The notes under the pieces were generated by a model. That model worked only from the letters and a program-made list of their open reading frames with translations, did not search any database and was not told the origin of the DNA. A stretch of DNA of 64,000 nucleotides, from assembly GCF_019279795.1 (NCBI RefSeq), contig NC_056727.1, positions 1,206,315,327-1,206,379,326 of the forward strand. Reading direction: 5' to 3'. Positions 22,752 through 33,905 of this stretch are shown in pieces. A program made the translations under genes and the position numbers. Numbering within the stretch: position 1 is the first letter of the stretch; the number at the start of each line of letters is the position of its first letter. Origin of the DNA: Protopterus annectens. Its lineage: Eukaryota; Chordata; Ceratodontiformes; Protopteridae.

Positions 22752-24967
22752 ATGTCTAAAAAACAAAAGTCAGGTTTGAAGAGATGTGGTTGTGGACAGA
22801 AGATGTCCGTTACTGACAACCACAGCACATGTGTGTATTGTCTTGGCTCTGTACATTTGCAAGAAGTCTGCTCTATCGGCCACTCCTTCAGTGCTAGAGT
22901 TCTGCTAGAAAGAAGAAGGAAGTTGGTAGATAGAGGGCTTCTAAAACCGGATTTTCAGGCTGCTCTTGACAAAGCTGACCTCTCTTCTAAGACGTCGAAG
23001 GGGTCTAAGTCTTCTAGAGGATCTTTGGAGCCTAAGTCTCCGGCTCCGAGTACCTCTGGCATGATTCAAATATCGGTTCCACAGACCTCGGGACTGAGTA
23101 TCGATCCACCTGTTCGATCTCTGGTGGTGAAGCCAATTTTCGATGCACCCCAATCACCTATCCTCCAGTCGGTGCATTCTTCAGCTCCTTCGACCCATCA
23201 CTCTTCACACTCCTCCAAATTATCTGATGTGGATCTGGATCGAGTGGTGAAAAGGTTATTGGAGAACCCGGCCCTTGCCAAAATGTTATCTGCTTCGAGT
23301 TAAGTGACCTCGGAGCCAAATTTGCCCCTTGTTTCCTCCATTCCTCCTTCTCCGAAACCCATCGAATATTCGGAGCCGGGGCTGATGGAACCGATGCTAG
23401 TAGAACCTGTGGAACCGAGGTTCAATCCTCTTCCCTCGGCTCCATCAACCTTGGTTTCTTCGGTATCGATGGAAGAACCTCGGGACCAACAGTCACTCGT
23501 TGACTCCGGTCGTGAGAGTCGAACCGACACTTCGGTTCCGACTCTACTGCTCAGTGCTTTGACGCAGATGTCCTCGGCCCCGTCCTCTGGTTTGGAGCAT
23601 GGGGTCTTGGTTTGGAGTGATTGCCCGATCTCTTCGGAGCCGGTCGATTCTTCGAATCGGGATTCTGGTGCCTTCTATGCCATGAGGAAGGGTCTGCTAA
23701 GACCACTACTTCGTCGGATCTGTCTTCACCTCTTCCCAAAGGGCCTCGTTCTACCTCTTCTCCTTAGATCCCTTCTAAGCATCGAGATCCAGGGCCTCAG
23801 GAATCCCCTTCGGGTGACCCCTCCTCCCTAGATACTTCTCCGGAGGCTCCCACCGAGGAAGTGCCTAGGAAGAAACTGTGCAAGAGGAGGCACTTAGATT
23901 CTCCTCAGAAATCTCTTACATCAGATACCGACTTGGAGGAATCAGAAGGGTCCCCATGGTCCCCCTCGGAAGATGTCTCATTTTCAGACATTCTAGAAAT
24001 CCTGAAACAGAGAGGGGATTGGCAGTCCCTTGCCCCTACTGAGGATGAGTCGGTTCTCCTGAAGGCTTTTGGATCTCAAACATCCACCTCTTGGGTTACT
24101 CCGCCCTTCGATGAACTAATGGAACTAGTTGTTTGAAGGGAGTGGGAGTCTCCTGACACCATGGAACCAGTCTCTCAGAGGCCTAATAAGTTCATTACTG
24201 CACCATCAGACAAGTCCTTCTTGACAAAAGGAGTTCCGGTAGATACTATGGTGGTGGCGGCAGCCACTAAGAAAGAGATGTCGGAGTCTTCTTCTACTGT
24301 CCATCCTCCTAATAAAGATTCCAGGACTATGGACAGATATGGAAAACGCATTTTCAGTTTGGCGACATTTTCCATGAGATCGCTAAACTACCTAACTCAT
24401 TTCACACGTCTTCAACGAGATCTCCTCAAAGAACTAGGAGACACTCTCCAGGGTAATGTAGCTGATGCAATCTCTGACAAGGTGAATGCACAACTCAACA
24501 CCCTAAATTCCATAGTCAACTCATCCATGCGGCTCATTTTGTATGCTGCCGAGGGTTCGAGTAGAGTGGTGGGTTCAGCGATAGCGCTTAGGAGACAATC
24601 CTGGATGCGCCTGTGCTCCTTCGCGGAAGCCTTTAAGTCTTCATTTGTGAACACCCCCTTTGACGGATCGGCCTTGTTCGGTCCAAAAGTTAAGGAGACG
24701 CTTAAGAGGTGTGAGCAAGAAGGAAAGACTCTATCTGCCGTCGAAGTCCATTTTTCCACTCCAACCAGACCGTACCCCAAAGGGCAACGAAGTGGGAAAA
24801 TGTGGTTCCGGAAACCTCAGGAAGCTTTCCAAAACACACCTACAGATACCTCCTCCAGAGGCAGAGGAAGAGGTCAAAATGGAAGACACCGTCCAATCGG
24901 CAGAGGTGGTCCGCAAAACCAGGGTGACAGGGAGCAGTTCTCTGGCAAACCCTATCAGCGTTCCTGA
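22752..24967 (+). pseudogene. DIRS gag-like ORF1
   Basis: The likely start is ATG 22752 (MSKKQKSGLKRCGCGQ); the open frame upstream to 22728 has no ATG. A Cys/His-rich N-terminus (CGCGQKM, CVYCLG, then C and H residues) is followed by a long Ser/Pro-rich middle and a helical C-terminal domain. That domain ends in an Arg/Gly-rich tail with GRGRGQNGRHRPIGRGG, suggesting nucleic-acid binding. Damage: TAA at 23301-23303, a frameshift near 23680, and TGA at 24134-24136. The downstream frame continues 24161-24967. A related but diverged C-terminal domain is readable in copy 2 at 52870-53180, minus strand. Confidence 0.8.
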
Positions 24968-26759
24968 AGGGAAGCCTGGCTGTTCTACTCTGGAGACAGT
25001 TGGGGGTCACTTAGCTTTACACCCAAATGCCTGGCTAAGCATCACAACAGATTCCTGGGTGAAAAGCATCATTACCAGAGGTTACCACATTCCCTTTATA
25101 AGAAATCCCCCTGTATTTGCAAAAAGTCCAGACGTTCCACCCAGTCTGAGAAAACTAGTAGAGATAGAGATTCAAAATCTTCTAGACAAAAGAGTCATCC
25201 AGCCAGTCCCGGCAAACCAAAGAGGATTCGGAACTTACTCAAAGTTCTTTTTAGTGCCAAAGAAGATGAGGGACTGGATGCCCATTCTAGACCTCAGCAG
25301 GCTCAATGCCTTTGTAAAGAAGGAGAAGTTCCGGATGGTCATGCTGCAATCAATCCTCCCTTTTTTGTCAAAGGGGGAGTGGATGTGCTCTGTAGATCTC
25401 AAGGATGCATACTACCATATCAAAATGGACAGAGCATCCAGAGATCATCTGCATTTTCGGCTGGGAGCCAGTCATTACCAATTCAGAGCTCTGCCCTTTG
25501 GTCTCACCACAGCCCCCAGGGCGTTCACCAAATGCATGGCGGTGGTTACGGCTCATCTGAGATGACTAGGATTCCGAGTGTTTCTGTATCTGGATGACTG
25601 GCTCCTTACCGCCACCACCAAGTATCAACTTCTGCGGACAAGAGACTAATTAATAAATCTTTGTTCTCGTTTAGGTATCACTCTAAATTTCGAGAAATCT
25701 GCATTATTGCCCTTGCAGCATATTACCTTCTTAGGAGCAGAAATAGACACCGTCAACGAAAAAATCAAGTTGCCTCAATCCAGAATTGTCTCACTGAGGG
25801 ATCAGTTATCCAGCCTCCTAGTTCTCAACAAAGCACTGGCGTCACAGATACTACAACTTTTGGGCACAATGGCGGCGGCCTTGATAGCAGTTCCCTTAGG
25901 CTGAATGCACATGCGGATATTACAATGGCTACTTTTCACTCAATGGTCCTACCAGAGTCTACCCTTATCATACGAGATTCGATTGACAACTCTTTGCAAG
26001 AAAGATCTCACTTGGTGGTTAATCAGAGACCAAGTGACAATCGGTCATCCCTTTGTTCTTCCCCAACCTGTAGCCACAGTGACCACGGATGCTTCCCTGA
26101 TAGGGTGGGGGGGACTTTTTCAGGGAAAGACTATCCAAGGCACTTGGTCGGTTATGGAGACTCATTTGCATATCAACGTCCTGAAGCTGAGAGCAGTGTT
26201 CCTAGCGTTGCAGCACTTTCACAACTCTCTACCTCTAGGTACGATTGCCATCCAGATGGACAACATGTCGGTAGTCTGGTACATCAACAAACAAGGGGGA
26301 ACCAAGTCCTATCCCCTATGCCGTGAGGCCCTGAGAATATGGCAGTAGGCTGTATCCACCAGACGCTTTCTGACTACGCACATCCCAGGATCTCCCAACG
26401 TGATAGCCGACAGTTTAAGCAGGGCTATGCTGCTGCCTCAGGAGTGGTCTCTAAAACAGAGTGTGGCGGAACAGATCTTCCTCCGATGGGGCCGGCCTTG
26501 CTGTGACCTATTTGCATCCCCAATGAATGCCAAATGCAGCAGCTACGTTGCCCTTTATCCCCCACCGGGGAACAAACCAAGGGATGCACTCATGCACAAT
26601 TGGCCCCCGGGTCTCCTATATGCCTTTCCACCGATCCCCTTAATTCCCAGATTTATTCAGAAATCCAAAAGTCTAGGAAGGACAGTTATATTGATAGCCC
26701 CATCTTGGCCTCGGCAAATTTGGTTCCCCTTTCTGCGGAAATATCAACTGGAATAACCG
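24660..26759 (+). pseudogene. DIRS reverse transcriptase and RNase H
   Basis: One reading frame runs throughout. The RT has FFLVPKKMRDWMPILDLSRL, CSVDLKDAYYHI with the first catalytic Asp, ALPFGLTTAPRAFTK, and YLDDWLL as the catalytic box (about 25590). RNase H follows with TTDASLIGWGG, LKLRAVFLAL, IQMDNMSVVWYIN and NVIADSLSRA, keeping its acidic residues. The C-terminal end is GRTVILIAPSWPRQIWF. Four in-frame stops interrupt it: TGA 25563-25565, TAA 25647-25649, TGA 25902-25904 and TAG 26346-26348. It overlaps gag at its 5' end and the recombinase at its 3' end, as is usual in DIRS. True translation probably starts downstream of 24660. Confidence 0.9.
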
Positions 26760-27895
26760 TGGATCCTGGACCCAGTGCCGGACCTGTTGACCCATTCATC
26801 GGGAGTTCTTCATCCTTCCCTTCTCTCCCTAAATCTGACAGCTTGGCTGCTCCAATTCCCACTTTAGCCAGGTCTACTGATTTGTCCCCTGCCGTCCAGC
26901 ATATCATAGTTTCTTCTCACAAACTGTCTACCAGGAAATTATACAATAGCAAGTGGAAACAATTCGTACATTGGGTTGCTCGCTACAACATTGATCCATT
27001 TGTAGTGCCACTTCATATCATTCTGGAGTTTTTATCCTCATTGTTCAATAAGGACTCAGCAGCTGCCACCATAAGAGTACAATTGGCTGCTATCTCAAAC
27101 TTTCATGTAGGATGTGATGGATCTAACATTATGGGGCATAGGCTTTGTAAAGCATTTCTAAAAGGAACCCATCACCTCAGACCACCGGTTAGACACCCTA
27201 TTTCTCCCTGAAATTTAAATCTCATATTATCACAATTGATGTTTTCCCCGTTCGAACCAGCCTCTTCATGCCATCTGAAATTGCTTTCGTGGAAGACTAT
27301 TTTCTTGGTAGCCATTACTTCCGCACGTAGAGTGTCTGAGCTGCAGGCATTGTCCTTCAGACCGCCATATTTAATTTTTCACCCAGGCAGAGTTTCTCTT
27401 AGGACTAACCCCACTTTCCTTCCCAAAGTGTGCTCAGAGAGCAACCTAAATCAATCCATCAAACTTCCTACCTTCTTCAGACATCACACCAACAAACTAG
27501 AATATATGTTGCACAAGCTTGACGTGCACCGGCAGCTAAGGTTCTACCTTGACCATACTAAGGATTTCAGACAGACTGAACAGCTGTTTGTTTCATTCGC
27601 TGATAACAGGAAGGGACATGCAGTTTCAAAAACCACTTTATCCAGATGGCTGGCTAACTGTATCAAATTTGTTTACGTGTCTACCAATCAGTCACTGTCC
27701 TCTGACGTTAAAGCCCATTCTACCCGGGTGGTGTCTACATCCCTGGCGTATGCTGCCCATTTGCCTTTAGATGTTATCTGTGCAGCTGCCACATGGTCTA
27801 AGCCTCACACGTTCATCACTCACTATAAAGTGGACAGGGCTTCCAGGGACAGGGCCTCCTTTGGTTCCACTGTGCTCAGGAATGTTCTCCCATGA
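26534..27895 (+). pseudogene. DIRS tyrosine recombinase
   Basis: It lies in a different frame from the RT and overlaps its last 225 bases. The N-terminal core-binding part includes LSTRKLYNSKWKQFVHWV. The catalytic domain has Arg in ITSARRVSEL (about 27327), the box II HxxR in KAHSTR (about 27712), ATWSKPHTF, and the nucleophilic Tyr in THYKVD (about 27822). One TGA at 27209-27211 splits it between the two domains. All catalytic residues are otherwise present. The enzyme would integrate the circular cDNA. Confidence 0.88.
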
Positions 27896-27924
27896 GCCAC
27901 CCAGGATTAGGGTGCTTGGGACGC

Positions 27925-28040
27925 TACCCGTTTGTAAGAACAAAACGGCGAGATAGTACAACTTCACATAAAGAAGTTATGTACTTACCATAACGTTCCA
28001 TGTGAGTTGTACATCTCGCCTTTTTGTTCTTACATTCCCT
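27925..28040 (+). repeat. DIRS copy 1 internal complementary region
   Basis: It joins the complements of the left and right element tips at about 27977, directly downstream of the recombinase gene. It is thought to template completion of the ends during circle formation. Confidence 0.85.
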
Positions 28041-28214
28041 CCCTCCATCCCCCTCCATGGAGAGTGATGGTTGCCTTAGCAGAGAGGTCAGTTTTGGTCA
28101 TTTTAGATCAGCCTATCCTTGGGCAGGTTGCCTCCTTCCTCTATTCCTGTTTTCTTCTGGAATTCACGATTCAGGGGGTTGGTACCTTTAATTGGTTTCC
28201 TTGGTTTCCTGCGT

Positions 28215-28406
28215 TGCAGCTTGCTAGATCTGGGGAATTACAGCAGGGAATCATGGGAAATCCAGTAGGTCTCAAGCTTCTCTGAGAGTCTGAGCATGGA
28301 AAGCGGCCGACTCGGAGCCGAGGGATCGGCTCCGAACCCGTTTGTAAGAACAAAAAGGCGAGATGTACAACTCATATAGAACGTTATGGTAAGTACATAA
28401 CTTCTT
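28215..28406 (-). repeat. DIRS copy 1 right inverted terminal repeat
   Basis: Reverse complement of the left repeat from CTAGATCTGGGGAATTACAG to GGCGAGATGTACAACTC, then a tip extension ending GTAAGTACATAACTTCTT. Only the complementary region at 27977-28010 matches that extension. Confidence 0.85.
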
Positions 28407-29332
28407 TTTAGTACATGTGAAAGATTTTTTACACAAGTCTGGATTTGAACTCTCACACCAATGAGCCTTCAATGCACAGTAAAGATGTCTTATCCTTATT
28501 TGCCACAGAAACAGCTTTACAGCAGAAAATGAAAATCATTGTGCATACAACCAAGTGCAACATCATCCACAGTGTTAGCAACACATAAGACACTTGTACA
28601 CTTATGACTTGTTTGTACATGTATTAATTTCAGATGTAGTGCAACAAGTGATCACATAACTATTCATGACTATTGTTTGCAGAAATACAGCTCTGTCTTA
28701 TCTCTGTATGCTGTTTATTATTCTCTTATCTAAGCCATGCAGTCTGTAAGGCATTTTATATCATTGTCATTAAAATGTGTGAGAATATTAAATGACAATA
28801 ACATAGAGTTTTCAACAAATTCAGCAGAGGTTAGATGTTACTGAACAGAAACTATGAAATGTGTGCTGCTTACTTACATTTAAAAGCTTGATACAATTAC
28901 TTCTACACTTTGTAAGTCTAACCTGGCTGACACACCCACTGAAGGTAAGTGATTCTGAATTGCTGTTGTGTTTTCCTTCTCCCTACCAGTAATCATTCAC
29001 AGTTGTAATCCATTAGCAAGAAACACTGAGGGAGTGCCTGCACCATGTTTACATCTGCTACACTGTGCCAAGAATTTGGGATTCAGCAATTCTAATGAGT
29101 TCACATCTCATTTGCATCTTCACCATGCTCACAGGCCTGAATCTACACTATAAAATGGGAACCATGTAGCTAGGGAACCTGAAGGTGAGAAGACTTGTTT
29201 ATTTTGATGTATCTGCACAGAAGACTACTGATCTTGATAAGGTATGATTTAATTTTCATTTTCATTTTTCAGTTATATACTGGATATGCTCACATGTCGC
29301 TTAGAAAATTATAATTATGTATATATATATAT
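28407..29332. other. No recognised feature
   Basis: AT-rich sequence. On the minus strand at about 28455, GAGTTCAAATCCAGAC resembles a B box, but no matching A box or SINE body was identified. Confidence 0.35.
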
Positions 29333-30410
29333 TTTATTTTTATTTATTTTTATTTATTTTACATTTGTTAACCGGGCTAGTCCAACTGGAATTATTTCCA
29401 TTTTCAGCAGAGGCCCGGGGAGAAAAGCTCCACAAAGACATAGTAACTAATTACATAAGATGCAATAAAGAGAAAACATCAAAACAAAACATATATTATA
29501 TGAAACTTATTGTATTCAGAATTAACATTTGTACAATAATGTACTCATTGTTCTTGTAGGCAAAACACAAGTATAGCTTATTTAGCATAAAAACATCATA
29601 AGAAAGAGAGAAGGACATGAAGAGACAGTATGGAAGTAGAATAGATATTTAACTGAAACCTCAGTAAACTGAGTAATATAAACAGAAGAAGGTATAAAGG
29701 AGGGGTAAAAGATAGAAAAGTGAGTAAGTAAAATAGAGGGTAGCAGAAGTTACAGAGATAAAGGGGAACTAGGAATAATCGAATATCAGGTTTCAGTCTG
29801 GGTTAAGGCAGGGACATAGCCAGTGTTTTGTAAGGTGAAGTCTAAGTTTTGTTTAAAAGGACTGGAGATGAAACAGAAGTCAGTTCAGTGGGCAGTAAGT
29901 TCCAGTATTTACCAATGGAGTTAGAGAAGAGGAGTCTCCTGCAAGGTTATTGGATTTGGTAGCAGTAACTAGGAGTTTGCTGGAGGAGCGAAGTGAGTTC
30001 AGGTTAGAATAAGGGGTGAAGAGATTAGAAAATGAAGGAGTGTTGTTTGGCTGATAAAAGTTCTTTGGATGATGGGAAGTTGGGAGAGAAGCAACATGTT
30101 TTATAATTCAAGCCAGTGAAGTTGTTGTAGGTTCAGACAGTGGTGAGTTCTAAATTGATTACCAGTAACAAATCTCGCTATACTATTGTATGTGGTGGTC
30201 AATTTAGAAAGACTAGATTTCTTCAGGTTAGTATAGATTGGTGAGGCATAGAGAAGAGTGGAAATGAGATGAGAGTGTGCCAAGGTAGCTTTGGCTGTAG
30301 GGGATAAGAAAGTTTTAATTCTATAGAGGGAGCCCAGTTTCCTATGTACTGTTTTAATAGTGTTGTTTATGTGATAGTCAAAGGTAAGATTGTTGTCAAT
30401 ATATACCATT
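29333..30410 (-). mobile_element. L2 LINE 3' portion
   Basis: Reading on the minus strand, it starts inside the RT thumb near 30410 and ends at an AAATAAATAAA-type tail near 29335. The 3' segment contains TTTCTCCCCGGGCCTCTGC and GACTAGCCCGGTTAACAAA. The copy is 5'-truncated. Its protein is related to, but distinct from, that of the element at 1796-8061. Confidence 0.85.
29880..30409 (-). pseudogene. L2 reverse transcriptase C-terminal fragment
   Basis: The 102-residue frame 30101-30409 has VYIDNNLTFDYHINNTIK, KLGSLYRIKTFL and HLISTLLYASPIY, the usual C-terminal region of L2 RT. After a stop at 30101 the similarity continues, with FTPYSNLNSLRSSSKLLV-like sequence to about 29880. It has no catalytic domain and is non-functional. 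Confidence 0.8.
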
Positions 30411-30639
30411 CATTTGTATTATTACACATGTTTTTTAATATTCCTGGTTCAACACTTACCTTGTAAATCTGGCAGTTGCTACAGTTTTAGTTCAGGGCTG
30501 AGTCTGTCTGATGCTATGAGTACACAGCCATTACATAGGTAGGTAAAGGTTGTTAGCATTTCCTGGCATCAATGTTAATGTATGTATGTGAATAGGATGA
30601 AGGTTTTAGCCCCTGAGGTGGTGAGTGAGTGTGCTATGC

Positions 30640-31060
30640 ATTGCCTCTTAGACAATTAGTGGGCATATTGAGCATGCCTATGTCAGCCTACACCCACAGC
30701 AGCTTCTGGTTCCACCTCTAACTCCTCATCTGCATGTGGCTGTGGTGACCTTGGCAGCGGTGGTGAGATGTGGGCACCTTTCTCCCCTTGTTGATGCTGC
30801 TGAAGCTGTTGGTGAAGGTTCCAGTATATGTATGTGGACTGTACTGCAGGGCTCCCTCAGATGTATCTAGGCACTGGAACCGCAACTTCAGCATACCAGA
30901 CACATCCTATATGATATTTCTTGTTTGAGTGGGTGCCTCATTATATTGTTCTTCAGTTGGTGTGAGTGCATTTCTGATGGGTTTGATCAGCCACTATTCC
31001 AGTGCCTAATCTGCATCATTACAGAATGTTTACTAAAGGTTTAACTGTTGTGCCAGCTAG
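30640..31060 (-). pseudogene. PIF/Harbinger transposase C-terminal fragment
   Basis: On the minus strand, NALTPTEEQYNEA and then GMLKLRFQCLD and SEGALQYSP match the conserved C-terminal part of Harbinger transposases (TxAExxYNxAHxxTRxxIExxFGxLKxRFxCLD, then GALQYxP). It ends in an acidic tail with ADEELEVEPEAAVG at about 30680. Frameshifts occur around 30910. It is probably from the same family as the relic at 11380-12130, whose C-terminal end is less clear. Confidence 0.7.
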
Positions 31061-32717
31061 GCCAGCTGGTACAGCCCAGACTCTTATTGAGTTAAAACTT
31101 ATTCGAAAACTTCATCTTACAATTATGTTTTTTTCTGACAAATTCACTTCAGAATGCAGTATGCATGAAATTTTGTGAAAATGACATTTGTTCACTTTTA
31201 CAAGGAAAACATCATCTTGCATATGCTAATTCAGCCTACTGACACAAACATTTGCTGGTAGAGTCACGTATGTAGGAAGCCAAACCACTGATTATGAGTA
31301 GAGTGGAGAGCCTTTTAAGCCAGAATTCTATGTAGTCAGTTTACAACTTGTCTGAAAGTATCATTGCATACTTTGGGATTTTTCAAGTAGAAATACAGAC
31401 TGGACCATAAATGTTGTGTGCTGCAAAAATACGGAAACACAGACTTTGTCGGCAGATAAGGAATATGTGGCATGTGTGCTTTTTTATTTCATTACCTAGT
31501 GTGTGAACAATAGATCTGCTTTTTAACTTACCTAATAAAGTGCCTTATCCATGTTCCAAGTGTTTTAAATTCCTTTGCTGTTTTGAAACCACATCCTCAT
31601 GAATGAGCTTCTAGTCTTTCATCTCCATTTACCTTGTATGTAAAGTTTCTTATTCATATTTTCCTGAAGAAATTCACAATTACAGTTACAAAATCACTTT
31701 CTTATTGTGCCTTTTTTTCCCTGCCGCACAGCCCTCAGTTCCCTGCAGGCTATTATCCCATTCATTTTCCATGTGTTGAAAACCGAGCATGTAACTATCA
31801 TCCTGGTAACTAAGTTATTTAAATGATGCAGCCTAACACCACCCCTGATCATGACATGGGTTCTGTGTTATCATGCAGGAACTGCCTATACTTCTGATTC
31901 AGAGGTTTGCATGCTCCTTGACACAACTCTACAAGGGTTACTGCACTGACTTCAGTGGACTCACCCTCTCCCCTCTGCCGAGACATATTTCCTGCGGAGT
32001 GGCCTATGCCACTCCCCATGAAATCCGAGACCACCACAGAAGGGAGGCCCCACCATAACTCTCCCTGGCAAAGGACCATGTTGATGTAAGTCCCAAGACT
32101 TCTGCGTACCCCTCACCTGTTCTTCAGCATTTTGAGCCACTAATCAATTGTGAGTTGTCAGGGTCATAGGCTGGGCTTTATCCTTCTGTGCCAAGGTAGT
32201 TCCTTAAAACAGATGGCAACACTGTGTATTCTGTGTCTCTATGAATGTTTTATTAAAGTAGTATGCCAATCTTCTTTCTTCACAGATGTACCTATTAATT
32301 TATTCTGGTATCATTTTATTCAGATTCTGGTACAAATCATGCACTGTCACTGTTGCCTTAATTTTAATTTCTTCATATTGCCCCATTTTTGCAAATATGA
32401 AAGCTGAAGAACTGCACATAAAATTTTAAACTGAATTTCCTATTTTCTGCTGGAAATGCATCTTCTGCAATTGTTTAGTATTACACCAAATTTCAGTGAT
32501 GATTTTTCTTACTGTTTCTTTTTTTATCTTTCTTTGTTTGCTGCCTCCCTAGGACCATGCTCAATGACTCCCCTGCAAGTTCAACTGTTGGACCATTTGG
32601 TCTGGAAGAATGGGAGCTGGGTATTCCCAGGCTAGGCAAGAACCCTACAACCCACTCCTCATCCCTGCCTAGGTATTCCTAATAGCCCTATGCTCCCCAG
32701 CAAGAGTCTGGTGGTAG
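31061..32717. other. No recognised feature
   Basis: No domain, SINE or LINE similarity is visible. The 5' boundary of the Penelope-like element must lie somewhere before 32718, but no terminal repeat matching its 3' region was found here. Confidence 0.35.
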
Positions 32718-32825
32718 GAAGAAGGCCATCATGCTGGTTCTGTGAGCCAGCCTATCTTCTCTCGTTTGCATAAGAAAGATACGGTCACCAGTTGTTCAAA
32801 TATTTTGACCACTTCCGTGAACAGC

Positions 32826-33905
32826 ATGGATTCTCAGCACTTACCACAGCTATCGGACATTCCAAATGGACAATTTAACAGATGCAACAGTGGGAGTCCT
32901 ATAGACTTGCCAGCACCACCATTACCGGGCACTTTAAGAAGTAGTAGCCGACTTGGTATTTCAGATTTCACTTTCGATTTCTCTTTTGGAGATACTGAAG
33001 AGGAAGCCAAAAGAGTCAGAACTAAGCCCAAACGGCCGATACTCAAAAGAACTTATGCGCAGATGGAACAGAATATTCCCATGGGTCTTAATATGGGCAG
33101 TGGAACAGTGTCACCTAATTATAAAGACAATGTACCTTCCAATCGACTAAAAACATTTTTGGACAATAATTGCAACTTTCAGAGTCAATTACAGAATGAT
33201 GTTACGGAATTAAAGCAAAATGATTCCTGTATACCTCAAGGTACTTTAAGGGACATTATATATGTATTAGGAAAAAAGCTCAATTTAATTATTAACCTGA
33301 AGTTAGACAACACGTATTTAATGAAATGTATTGAACTCAAAATTGTCCCTAAGGGGCTCAGATTTTTTAAGATACCGATGGGTATAGAATTAACAGCTGA
33401 CATTAAATCTGAATTTAATCAGTTATTTGATTCATTTGGTATGCAATATATACAAACACTTATAAAACACAATGATGGATTATTAATTAAGGTTATGATG
33501 GAAGTGGAAAAACTAAACGATGTTATATTAAATGATTTATTATTCCCTCAATGGGAGCGATTATATAGAAAGCAGTTTCAAATAGCTGAGGCCAACACTA
33601 AGAAAGCTTTCGATAGGAAACATCATAAGCTTCAGAGAGATATTGAGCAATATCAGAAATGTATGGCATATATTTGGGGAAAAAATACAGAGCGACAACT
33701 GTTTAAGCACAATCACTATGACAAACAAACATGTGCTCAGTTTGACACACACAATTATATGCATCAACCCCATGATTTTTATAGAAATAAACAAGACAAT
33801 TATGTCATGGAAGAAGAAGATACTCATTTTTTATATCAGGGAAACAATGCGAGATATCCAAGGGAGAGGAAGTGGGGAAGATATTACAAAGAGAATTACC
33901 CATAA
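32826..33905 (+). CDS. PLE upstream ORF, unknown function
   Basis: The open frame runs from 32718. The first ATG is 32826, giving about 359 residues (MDSQHLPQLSDIPNG...). No recognisable domain is present. The N-terminal third is Ser/Pro-rich with an acidic FDFSFGDTEEEAK segment and a basic RTKPKRPILKR patch. The rest is rich in Lys, Asn and Gln and looks helical, and the C-terminus is His/Tyr-rich. It is intact and overlaps the RT frame by 34 bases, in the -1 frame relative to it. A nucleic-acid-binding ORF1 role is a guess from position and charge. Confidence 0.6.
   Translation: MDSQHLPQLSDIPNGQFNRCNSGSPIDLPAPPLPGTLRSSSRLGISDFTFDFSFGDTEEEAKRVRTKPKRPILKRTYAQMEQNIPMGLNMGSGTVSPNYKDNVPSNRLKTFLDNNCNFQSQLQNDVTELKQNDSCIPQGTLRDIIYVLGKKLNLIINLKLDNTYLMKCIELKIVPKGLRFFKIPMGIELTADIKSEFNQLFDSFGMQYIQTLIKHNDGLLIKVMMEVEKLNDVILNDLLFPQWERLYRKQFQIAEANTKKAFDRKHHKLQRDIEQYQKCMAYIWGKNTERQLFKHNHYDKQTCAQFDTHNYMHQPHDFYRNKQDNYVMEEEDTHFLYQGNNARYPRERKWGRYYKENYP

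Larger units (their letters stand above)
22182..28406 (+). mobile_element. DIRS-like tyrosine-recombinase retrotransposon, copy 1
   Basis: Inverted terminal repeats lie at 22182-22345 (TTGTACTATCTCGCC then TTTTGTTCTTAC) and about 28215-28406. An internal complementary region at 27925-28040 reads as the complement of the left tip (GCGAGATAGTACAACTTCAC) followed by the complement of the right tip (AAGAAGTTATGTACTTACC). That arrangement defines DIRS elements, which replicate through a circle and integrate by recombinase without target duplication. Three coding blocks follow in order: gag, RT-RNase H, and tyrosine recombinase. All are complete in extent, but each carries stops or a frameshift. 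Confidence 0.95.

Noticed and set aside
32150..32407. 85-residue frame as a host exon
   Set aside because: No splice-site context, domain or composition signal; a chance frame is more likely.
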